Shown here: in pieces, positions 1 to 7,314 of the stretch
How the letters are laid out: every line of letters starts with the position of its first letter
Position numbering within the stretch: the stretch's first letter is position 1
DNA from: JAZKAR01 sp040389065
Lineage (GTDB): Bacteria; Pseudomonadota; Gammaproteobacteria; Burkholderiales; Casimicrobiaceae
Length of the DNA stretch: 64,000 bases
Direction: 5' to 3'
Assembly (NCBI GenBank): GCA_040389065.1
Contig: JAZKAR010000020.1
Location: 1-64,000, forward strand
Position numbers and translations under genes: made by a program
The notes under the pieces: model-generated
Told to the model about the DNA's origin: nothing
Database searches by the model: none
What the model saw: only the letters and a program-made list of their open reading frames with translations

Positions 1-1125
1 TCTATTTTACATTTTGCTCAGCTTAGAAATGCAGATGTCTTAACAACGGCAGATGGCAAGGGGTTGGTAAGCTCACAGCATCCTTTATTTCAAGGTGTCT
101 TTGGCTTTGGCGGTCATAAACGAGCTTTATCGATTATCAATGATCCTGCTATCGATCTTATATTAGCGATAGGCGTTAATTTAGGTGAGTGGAACAGTTG
201 TGGGTGGAATGAAGCGCTACTGGGTAAGCGTTTAATTCATATTGATGAAATTGCCAGGCATTTTATAAGAACACCAATGGCTGCCTTGCATGTTCAAGGA
301 AGAATTAGTTCGATATTTGAATATTTAGTTAATTTTTGTATGAACGAAGCATATTCAACACCATATTTCCGAAAGACGCCTGAGTCTGTAGCAGGCTCAG
401 GGTTACTGGGTATCACTAGCACTATTCATGCGTTGATTGAATCGCCAGAGGCATACCAAAGTGATGCCGTCCCTTTAAAACCCCAACGGATTATGAAAGA
501 ATTAGGAGAGCTATTTCCACCAGGTACCCGTTTTTTTGCTGATTCGGGAAACAGTTTTTTTTGGGCAACGCACTACTTGCACCCAATGGATCGACGCGTT
601 GCTGAACGACGGTTTGAGCCTAGCGAACGAGAGGCTTTATTGGGGCGGCGTGGTCGTGAAGGTAGTTGTCTGCGTGTTGTAACACAGTTTGCTCCCATGG
701 GATGGGCCATTGGTGCTTCGGTTGGAACAGCCTTTGCCAATCAGGATATTCCAGTTGTATGCATCACTGGTGATGGCAGTATGCTTATGAATGGGCAAGA
801 AGTTTCAACAGCAGTTGCTGAGCGCTTAACTATTGTTTTTGTTATCTTAAATGATGCAGGTTATGGAATGGTTAGGCATGGTCAGCAATTAGCAAAAGCA
901 GAAAGAATTGCCAGTGAATTGCCTGAGACTGATTTTGCAGCATTTGCTCGAGCATTGGGGGCAGAGGGATATACCATTAAGCACCCTAAAGATTTTCAAG
1001 CATTAGATATTTCATATATTATTAAACGTAAGGGTCCAACTGTACTTGATGTGTGGGTTGACCGCGATGAAATATCCCCTATTAAAGAGCGGGTGAAAGC
1101 ATTGTTGTGTGCTGATAAATCGTAA
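1..1125 (+). CDS. Thiamine-diphosphate-dependent enzyme, acetolactate synthase-like (5' end outside window)
   Basis: The reading frame is open from base 1, so the gene starts before the window and only the central and C-terminal parts are seen. The first visible residues include TTADGKG, typical of the linker into the central domain of the acetolactate synthase/benzoylformate decarboxylase superfamily. The central domain has a LAIGVNLGEW segment. The C-terminal ThDP-binding domain has the GDGS...N motif (GDGSMLMNGQE, then ILNDAGYGM about 25 residues on), which binds Mg-diphosphate. Members decarboxylate 2-oxo acids and may ligate the product to an acceptor; the substrate here is not known. 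The gene is followed 21 bases later by an SDR gene and then by two citrate-synthase-like genes, which suggests a small pathway handling 2-oxo acids and CoA esters. It is unlikely to be the housekeeping ilvB, because no small-subunit gene or other ilv gene follows, though the left side is not visible. Confidence 0.85.
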   Translation, partial: SILHFAQLRNADVLTTADGKGLVSSQHPLFQGVFGFGGHKRALSIINDPAIDLILAIGVNLGEWNSCGWNEALLGKRLIHIDEIARHFIRTPMAALHVQGRISSIFEYLVNFCMNEAYSTPYFRKTPESVAGSGLLGITSTIHALIESPEAYQSDAVPLKPQRIMKELGELFPPGTRFFADSGNSFFWATHYLHPMDRRVAERRFEPSEREALLGRRGREGSCLRVVTQFAPMGWAIGASVGTAFANQDIPVVCITGDGSMLMNGQEVSTAVAERLTIVFVILNDAGYGMVRHGQQLAKAERIASELPETDFAAFARALGAEGYTIKHPKDFQALDISYIIKRKGPTVLDVWVDRDEISPIKERVKALLCADKS

Positions 1126-1146
1126 ATTTTTTTTAAAGAAAGTATT

Positions 1147-1896
1147 ATGAAAAAATTACACGCAAAAAATATTTTGATTACTGGGGGTACAAGTGGTATT
1201 GGTCTTGCAACAGCTCGACTTTTTAAAAATGAAGGCGCAAGGCTGCTGGTAACAGGCCGTGATAATGATCGTATTGAGGCGACTCAGCGAGAGTTGGGGA
1301 ACGAAGCATTAGTAGTACAAAGTGAAGCGGGAAATTTATCTAATATCGAAGATCTATATGCAAAGACCACTAAATACTTTAATACACTTGATGTTTTGTT
1401 TTTAAATGCTGCAGTTGCTAAGCCAGCTCCTTTTGATAGTGTAACAGAAGCTCAATTTGATGAAACTTTTGTTATTAATCTTAAAGGAATCTTCTTTACG
1501 ATTCAAAAGTTTATACCTTTATTATCAAAAGGATCTTCAATTATCGTAACAACTTCTATTACAAATCAAATGGGCTCTCCAGGGTTTAGTGTCTATGGTG
1601 CCAGTAAGGCAGCATTACGTTCATTAGTTCAATCGTTAGGTTTGGAACTTATTTCAAAAGGTATTCGTATAAACGCTATTTCGCCCGGGCCGATTAATAC
1701 TCCTATGTTTGAGCGATTTGGTTTGCCTCTAGAGGTATCAGAGGCAATTAAGACACAAATTAATGCTAAGTCGCCAATTAAGCGCTTTGGAGAAGCGGAA
1801 GAAATTGCAAAGGTGGCTTTATTTTTAGCTTCGGAAGATTCTTCTTATATTGTTGGAGAAGAAATTGTAGTTGATGGGGGCATGAGTTTACTGTAA
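1147..1896 (+). CDS. Short-chain dehydrogenase/reductase (FabG-like SDR)
   Basis: Predicted cytosolic NAD(P)-dependent oxidoreductase of 249 residues, the usual classical-SDR length. The nucleotide-binding motif TGGTSGIG lies at residues 12-19, a LNAAV segment stands where NNAG is usual, and the catalytic Ser (TTSITN), Tyr and Lys (YGASK) are all present, so it should be active. The PGPINTPM stretch and the C-terminal VDGGM are typical of the family. The ATG start is preceded by an AAAGAAAG purine stretch. It sits 21 bases after the ThDP enzyme gene and before two citrate-synthase-like genes on the same strand, so it probably reduces or oxidises an intermediate of the same pathway. The substrate cannot be read from sequence. 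Fatty-acid synthesis is not indicated, as no acp or fab gene is nearby. Confidence 0.9.
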   Translation: MKKLHAKNILITGGTSGIGLATARLFKNEGARLLVTGRDNDRIEATQRELGNEALVVQSEAGNLSNIEDLYAKTTKYFNTLDVLFLNAAVAKPAPFDSVTEAQFDETFVINLKGIFFTIQKFIPLLSKGSSIIVTTSITNQMGSPGFSVYGASKAALRSLVQSLGLELISKGIRINAISPGPINTPMFERFGLPLEVSEAIKTQINAKSPIKRFGEAEEIAKVALFLASEDSSYIVGEEIVVDGGMSLL

Positions 1897-1981
1897 GTGC
1901 ATTCAGTCATTCCTAATTTATATCAAAGCACGCTTCAAATTTTTGCTCCACCTTTATTTAAGTTTGTTTAAGAGGCTAATA

Positions 1982-2842
1982 ATGAATAGCTCTTCCCCCT
2001 ATAAGATTAAAAGCCACATATGGTATGAAGAGGCGGAGCCAGATAATCCTTATGTAGCTCAGTCATCGTACTGCCATGGTTATGATGTCTATGGTGAAAT
2101 GGTGGGAAATGCACGATGGGTAGAAATGCTTTATCTTTTATTTAAAGGTGAAGCGCCTACGCATATGCAAGCGAATAGGTTAGAGGCGTTAGCAGTAGCT
2201 TTAGCGAACCCGGGGCCTCGAGAAGCTTCCGTACATGCTGCAATGGCTGGAGGTGTAGGAGGATCAACGGCAGCTTCTTGCCTAATGGCTGCCTTAGCTG
2301 TGGGGGCTGGGCAGCTTTCTGGAGGGCGAGAAATATTTTTATTGATGCAGGCATGGCAAACATGTGGTTTTAATATAAATCAATGGCGTGACTGGTTACA
2401 AGCGCCAACTTCAATACCAGGAAGCGTATGGCCAACTGCAGAGCATCCTCTAGGCTTTGATCCTCATGGTATTCGTACTAGTACGCCGGTAAAGCAGCTT
2501 TTAGCGCAACTCCTCGCAAAAGGCCAAACAAATAATAAACTTACTTCTCATGAGCCAGTCACTATTAAGACGACATCACAAACAGACTCATGTTTAGGGT
2601 GGTTAGAAGCAAATCGTGAAGCACTTGAAGCTGATGCAGAAAGTCCATTAGCATTATCAGGGGTTGCTGCTGCTGCTTTTGTTGATTTAGGATTTAAGCC
2701 TGAACAAGGTGAAATGCTTTATTTATTATTACGTTTGCCAGGTGCTGCAGCGCATGCTTTAGAACAACAAGAGTACGGGCATAAATCATTTCCTTTTGGA
2801 GATGTTATTTTAGAAGAAAATTTAGATCATAATAAAAAATAA
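1982..2842 (+). CDS. Citrate-synthase-like protein 1 with altered active site
   Basis: A 286-residue protein of the citrate synthase/citryl-CoA lyase fold, clearly shorter than citrate synthase (about 430). The start is taken at the ATG at 1982, after an AGAGG-like site. Family hallmarks are GYDVYGEM, the EMLYLLFKGEAPT stretch, NPGPREASV and the C-terminal LPGAAAHALEQ. The second active-site His is probably kept, in a HPLGFDPHG motif that corresponds to the usual GH...DPR. The first His of the LHGGA loop appears replaced (QLSGGRE), and the catalytic Asp of the NVD/NID motif reads as Leu (SPLALSG). It may be a non-catalytic or altered partner of the next gene, an inference from motif comparison by eye. 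The two genes are 90 bases apart and share orientation with the ThDP enzyme and SDR genes. Confidence 0.8.
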   Translation: MNSSSPYKIKSHIWYEEAEPDNPYVAQSSYCHGYDVYGEMVGNARWVEMLYLLFKGEAPTHMQANRLEALAVALANPGPREASVHAAMAGGVGGSTAASCLMAALAVGAGQLSGGREIFLLMQAWQTCGFNINQWRDWLQAPTSIPGSVWPTAEHPLGFDPHGIRTSTPVKQLLAQLLAKGQTNNKLTSHEPVTIKTTSQTDSCLGWLEANREALEADAESPLALSGVAAAAFVDLGFKPEQGEMLYLLLRLPGAAAHALEQQEYGHKSFPFGDVILEENLDHNKK

Positions 2843-2931
2843 ATAGTAAACCTGTGGTAGAGTTTTAGTAAGTAAGTAAACAATCTATATTAAGATACTT
2901 TAAGTTTTGCCTCTTTAAATAGGTGAGAAAA

Positions 2932-3801
2932 ATGCCACTGCCTCCTAAGCCCCAATTAAAAAGAAATAAATTTAGGCAGCAAGGTTACTCAGAATTAGCA
3001 AAGCATCCAGGAATACTAAAAAGTCGAGTAGGGGCATTTTATGCGGGGAGCCACGTAATATTTCGTGGTTGTCGCTTACACACTGAATTAAATAATATGG
3101 ATTGGATGGAGCTATATTTATTTGGAATCACAGGGCGACATTTTTCCCAAGAGCAAATTAAGTTATTCCATGCAATTTGGGTATATACAAGCTATCCTGA
3201 TGCTAGAATTTGGAATAACCGGGTAGCTGCTTTAGCTGGTAGTGTGCGCAGCACTCCTATTTTAGGAATTTCTGCTGCTTTGGCGATATCTGAAGCTTCA
3301 ATCTATGGGCAAAATATAGCGAAGCGTATTGGTACATTTTTGATTTCTGTTGAGCATACTCTAGAGTGCGGAGGATCAATCGAAGAATGTGTTATGCAAG
3401 AAAGAAAACGCCATCACTATATTGCTGGCTATGGTCGACCTTTAAATAGTGGGGATGAGCGAAATGAGCCTATACTTGCTCTAGCAAAAAGCTTATCGCT
3501 CGATCAAGGAAAATATTTAAAAGTAGCATTGCTTTTAAATGATTATTTGTCTTCTAGCCGTTGGAAAATCTCTATTAATTATGGCGCAGTAGCAGCTGCG
3601 CTTGCTATAGATATGGGATTGTCCGCAGAAGAATATTATTTATTTATGTTTCCTTCATTTTTAGCAGGTATGCCGCCTTGTGTTCTAGATACTCAAAGCA
3701 AGCCTGAGGGCATATTGTTTCCTGTAGCCTGTGCCGATATTATTTATGCAGGGCAGGCAAAGCGACAATGGAGTAATGCTCAGCGCATAGAATCTGATTA
3801 A
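2932..3801 (+). CDS. Citrate-synthase-like protein 2 with altered active site
   Basis: A 289-residue second paralogue of the citrate synthase/citryl-CoA lyase fold. The start is the ATG at 2932 after AGGTGAG; an in-frame GTG lies at 2923. Family-like segments are SYPDARIWNNRVAALAG, SEASIYGQNIAKR, GYGRPLNSGDER (the GH...DPR region with His changed to Arg) and INYGAVAAALAIDMGL (the NiD region with Asp changed to Tyr). By eye, therefore, two of the three catalytic residues of citrate synthase are missing. With the upstream paralogue, which keeps the His but has lost other residues, it could form a heteromer sharing one site, or both could have a changed activity. The two proteins are too diverged to be a recent duplication. 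The substrate is unknown. Confidence 0.75.
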   Translation: MPLPPKPQLKRNKFRQQGYSELAKHPGILKSRVGAFYAGSHVIFRGCRLHTELNNMDWMELYLFGITGRHFSQEQIKLFHAIWVYTSYPDARIWNNRVAALAGSVRSTPILGISAALAISEASIYGQNIAKRIGTFLISVEHTLECGGSIEECVMQERKRHHYIAGYGRPLNSGDERNEPILALAKSLSLDQGKYLKVALLLNDYLSSSRWKISINYGAVAAALAIDMGLSAEEYYLFMFPSFLAGMPPCVLDTQSKPEGILFPVACADIIYAGQAKRQWSNAQRIESD

Positions 3802-3846
3802 AAACTGACTATTGCTGTTCAAATAAAAACTTTAAGGGGCAGTTAT

Positions 3847-5985
3847 ATGTGGCATTGGTGCTATCGTAAATCTCCATCTTTGTTAAGTATTTTAGCTATT
3901 TTGGGGTGGGTAGGTTTAACTTCGGTAAAAGCTGCAAACATAGATACATCAGATGAAGAGGATTTACGACAGGTATTTGGCGATCAGCCTCAAATTGCGT
4001 TAGCAACAGGGCAGCAAATGTCATTAAATCGTGCGCCGGCGGTAGCAAGTGTAATTACCGCTCAAGATATTCAAGATAGTGGTGCTATTGATCTCGACCA
4101 GATTCTTAAAAGCGTACCTGGTCTTCATGTGTCTAATTTTAGTAGTTTATCAACACCTATTTATGCTTTTAGAGGGATATATACAGGGTATAACCCTCAA
4201 GTACTATTATTAGTGAATGGTATTTCAATTAATAATGCTTATCAAGGAAATCGTAGTGAAATGTGGGGGGGATTCCCTGTAGAAAATATTTCACGAATAG
4301 AGGTTATCCGAGGCCCAGGCTCGGCCTTATATGGCGCGGATGCTTTTTCAGGAGTTATCAATATAATTACTAAAACAGCTTCAGAAATTAGCGGAACGGA
4401 GCTAGGGTTTAGAACAGGGAACTATAATACACAAGATGCTTGGGTTCAGCATGGAGGCACGTGGGGTGCATTTGAGACAGCAACATATTTACGTGTTGGT
4501 AAAACAGATGGGTACAATGGAGTAATCCAACAAGATTTACAAAAAATACTTGATAATAATATTGGAACTCATGCTTCTTTAGCTCCAGGTTCTATTAATA
4601 TGGATCGTCAGTCAGTCGATGCACGTGCTGATATTTCTTATAATAATGAATGGCGTTTTAGAGTAGGCTATCAGCACCGACAAGTAGGTATGGGAGCTGG
4701 CTTAGCTGACAGTCTTGATCCTTGGAGTCAAGGCCAGGAGTCACGGTTATATGTTGATCTTAATTATCAGAAGCGTGATTTTGCTCCTGATTGGGAACTA
4801 GCTTCAGTATTGGGTTACTCGGATGCTAAAGAAAAACCAAGTAATTCCTCATATGTGCTTTTTCCGCGTGGTGTAGCGGGATCAAATTTTGTGGGAGCAT
4901 TTCCTGAGGGTGTATTGGGTGCACCTTCGCACTCAGAGCGGCATACTCATGGAAGTATTATTACTGGATATACAGGTTTTAAACAGCATAAATTTAGAGG
5001 AGGAATGGGCTTTAATATTGAAGATTTATATCAGGCTTCAGAAATCAAAAACTTTAAAATTTTACCAGGACCTGTGTTTCAGTCGCTTGGTGGAATGACA
5101 GATGTGACAAATGATGCTACAAGCGTTTTTATTCAGCCACACAAAAGAAATATTCACTATGCGTTTATACAAGATGAGTGGACGATAGTAAGAGATTGGA
5201 CGCTTACTGCTGGAGTTCGTCGAGATCAATATTCAGATTTCGGAGGTACAACAAATCCTCGTTTGGCTTTAGTATGGGATGCAGCTTATAACTTGACTGT
5301 AAAAGCCATGCATGGACGTGCCTTCCGCGCACCTTCCTTTACTGAGCAATTTGCTATTAATAATCCTGTCGCATTGGGTAATCCTAGCTTACGCCCTGAA
5401 CGTATTAGAACTAACGAGTTAGCCTTTTCCTGGCAACCTACATTCAAAATCCAAACAGCGTTGAGCTTATTTCATTACCGTATGAGCGATATTATTGGGT
5501 ATGCACCGAATATAGACCCTACAACAGGTTCTACTGCACAAAATAAAGGGAGTCAAACAGGAAAAGGTTTTGAGCTTGAGGGCAGTTGGGAAGCGATGCG
5601 TGATTTAAAGCTAACAGGCAGTTATTCGTTGCAACACTCTACTGATGATTCAACAGGGCAGGATGCAGGGCTTGCTCCTCATCGTCGCTTATTTGCTCGA
5701 GCAGATTGGCGTCTGCCTTCTAACTGGCATGTTGGTACAACGATGAACTATGTGGCAGATCGTAAACGCCAACCAGGTGATACTCGCCCCGAGATTCCTG
5801 ATTATACAACCTTTGATTTTAGTGTTAGCCGTGAAAATATTATAGATAACCTGAATGTAAAAGCCACTATATTTAATGCTTTTAACCGTGATGCCAGAGA
5901 GCCGAGTTTGGCACCAGGAAATATTCCTTACGATCTTCCTCTACCGGGGCGTACCTTTTATATAGAGTTTAAATATAAGCTTTAA
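3847..5985 (+). CDS. TonB-dependent outer-membrane receptor
   Basis: A 712-residue outer-membrane receptor that would import a scarce ligand using TonB-ExbBD energy. The start at 3847 follows AAGGGGC. An N-terminal signal peptide (residues 1-30, ending near SVKA) is followed by a plug domain with VITAQDIQDSGA, LDQILKSVPGLHV and the IEVIRGPGSALYGADAFSGVINIITK block, then a beta-barrel with the conserved FRAPSFTEQF and LRPERIRTNEL segments. The protein ends in a basic aromatic-containing strand (YIEFKYKL). The plug sequence resembles cobalamin/colicin and iron-siderophore receptors in general, and the ligand cannot be assigned. It follows the citrate-synthase-like pair by 45 bases and precedes a binding-protein and sensor-kinase pair, so ligand uptake and sensing may be linked. 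Confidence 0.93.
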   Translation: MWHWCYRKSPSLLSILAILGWVGLTSVKAANIDTSDEEDLRQVFGDQPQIALATGQQMSLNRAPAVASVITAQDIQDSGAIDLDQILKSVPGLHVSNFSSLSTPIYAFRGIYTGYNPQVLLLVNGISINNAYQGNRSEMWGGFPVENISRIEVIRGPGSALYGADAFSGVINIITKTASEISGTELGFRTGNYNTQDAWVQHGGTWGAFETATYLRVGKTDGYNGVIQQDLQKILDNNIGTHASLAPGSINMDRQSVDARADISYNNEWRFRVGYQHRQVGMGAGLADSLDPWSQGQESRLYVDLNYQKRDFAPDWELASVLGYSDAKEKPSNSSYVLFPRGVAGSNFVGAFPEGVLGAPSHSERHTHGSIITGYTGFKQHKFRGGMGFNIEDLYQASEIKNFKILPGPVFQSLGGMTDVTNDATSVFIQPHKRNIHYAFIQDEWTIVRDWTLTAGVRRDQYSDFGGTTNPRLALVWDAAYNLTVKAMHGRAFRAPSFTEQFAINNPVALGNPSLRPERIRTNELAFSWQPTFKIQTALSLFHYRMSDIIGYAPNIDPTTGSTAQNKGSQTGKGFELEGSWEAMRDLKLTGSYSLQHSTDDSTGQDAGLAPHRRLFARADWRLPSNWHVGTTMNYVADRKRQPGDTRPEIPDYTTFDFSVSRENIIDNLNVKATIFNAFNRDAREPSLAPGNIPYDLPLPGRTFYIEFKYKL

Positions 5986-6290
5986 TAAATGATGCTAAGG
6001 TTATTTTAATAGATTAAGTTAATTGTAATAATTTTTTTTCTTCAAAAATAAAACATTAAAATCAATTAGCTTTAGGTAAATCTTTTAATAATAGAAAGGA
6101 AGCTGTTAATGTTTCCTTATGTTTTAATAGAACTCAAAAGTGTTACAGTAGTAATTATGGGGCTTTTTTTAATTTTAGAATTAGCTTAAAGATTGCTGTC
6201 TATGAAGCTACTATTTATTTAGGAAATCTGCCTAAATAAATAGATAAGTTATGTAGTTAACGGTGAAATACCTATAATCTAATTAAGAGT
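5986..6290. other. Intergenic gap with one perfect dyad
   Basis: No coding frame is convincing in this AT-rich stretch between the receptor gene and the binding-protein gene. Its only clear structure is the 13-bp perfect inverted repeat at 6211-6243, listed separately. The gap probably separates two transcription units. Confidence 0.6.
6211..6243. repeat. 13-bp perfect inverted repeat
   Basis: CTATTTATTTAGG at 6211-6223 is matched by its exact reverse complement at 6231-6243, with a 7-base spacer. No T-run follows on the plus strand, so it is not a standard terminator. It lies about 50 bases upstream of the binding-protein gene start and could be an operator or an RNA hairpin in the leader. 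Confidence 0.6.
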
Positions 6291-6302
6291 ATGGAAGCTA
6301 TA

Positions 6303-7313
6303 ATGCTTGCTTGTTTTTATAAAAAACTAAGTAGTTTAATCATCAGTTGGCATTATAAAAAAGCCAGTTGTATGATATCCATATTGTTAATTTATATACT
6401 CAATTCTCCTTTATGCATTGCTTCCGTTGATAATCCTACACCTCAAGAGCGAAGCAAAATAGCAATTGTATATCCAGATATTGATGAACCGTTTCGAGGA
6501 ATTTTTGCAAAAATAATAGAGGGAATTGAAGGAAGGTTAAAAGGAAAAGTGGCAAGTTTTCCTTTGTCAGAGAATACAAACACAAATGACTTAGCCTTGC
6601 AAATTAAAAGAAATGGGATACAAATTGCTATTGTTTTAGGTAAGCCTGCTATAAAGGCTGCAATGAGTTTTGATAGAGATATTACTATTATTGCCGGTGG
6701 AATATTATCTATTAATGAGTCAGAAAGACGCAATATTATAGGCGTAAGTTTTACACCTGATCCAGATTTGTTATTTGAAAATTTAAAATTTGTATTGCCT
6801 GACATTAAAAAAATTACTGTATTGTATGATCCTAAATATAATGGCTGGTTAATAGATTCAGCATATGAAGCTGCTAAAAAAAATGGGGTAGAGCTAGCAG
6901 CAATTGAGTCAACAAACTTAGGTGTTGCTGCACGTTATTATACGACAGCTTTAGGATCAATAGACGGTCGTAAAGAGGCTTTTTGGTTACCGCAAGATCC
7001 TACAACCGTAAATGAAACAACGCTCTTGCCTTTAATTCTTAAAGAGGCGTGGGAGCACCATATTCCATTGGTTTCAAGTAACTTAGCTCATATTAAAAAA
7101 GGAGCTTTGCTGGCTGTATATCCTGACAATAGTTGGCTGGGTTCCACCTTGGCAAAAATGGCACTTAAAGTATTAGCTGGTGAAAAATACAGGCCAGGTT
7201 TGCTGCCGTTGCGAGATTTACAAACAGCAATTAATTTACGCACGGCTGTGCACTTAAGCATAAATCCTGATGTACCTCAGCGGCGTTTTAATACCGTTTT
7301 TCCTGAGCGTTAA
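6303..7313 (+). CDS. Orphan ABC-type substrate-binding protein (PF04392-like)
   Basis: An exported ligand-binding protein of about 336 residues. Three in-frame starts are possible (6291, 6303 and 6372). The 6303 ATG has GGAAG upstream, but the start at 6372 would give the most compact signal peptide (MISILLIYILNSPLCIAS). After the signal come two alpha/beta lobes with KIAIVYPDIDEPF, AIVLGKPAIKAA, NIIGVSF, KKITVLYDP and the C-terminal GALLAVYPDN...GSTLAKMALKVLAGE block of the ABC_sub_bind family. No permease or ATPase gene is adjacent. Instead the stop codon is one base from the start of a membrane histidine kinase. The likely role, by inference, is as a periplasmic sensor subunit that hands ligand information to the kinase, possibly for the solute brought in by the upstream TonB receptor. 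Confidence 0.85.
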   Translation: MLACFYKKLSSLIISWHYKKASCMISILLIYILNSPLCIASVDNPTPQERSKIAIVYPDIDEPFRGIFAKIIEGIEGRLKGKVASFPLSENTNTNDLALQIKRNGIQIAIVLGKPAIKAAMSFDRDITIIAGGILSINESERRNIIGVSFTPDPDLLFENLKFVLPDIKKITVLYDPKYNGWLIDSAYEAAKKNGVELAAIESTNLGVAARYYTTALGSIDGRKEAFWLPQDPTTVNETTLLPLILKEAWEHHIPLVSSNLAHIKKGALLAVYPDNSWLGSTLAKMALKVLAGEKYRPGLLPLRDLQTAINLRTAVHLSINPDVPQRRFNTVFPER

Positions 7314-7314
7314 T

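Noticed and set aside
1..1125. Housekeeping acetolactate synthase (ilvB)
   Set aside because: The ThDP motif fits, but the following genes are an SDR and citrate-synthase-like genes rather than ilvN/ilvC, and the middle-domain sequence does not point to IlvB specifically.
6443..6805. 120-residue minus-strand frame inside the binding-protein gene
   Set aside because: The frame lies wholly inside a well-supported gene on the other strand and has no recognisable domain.
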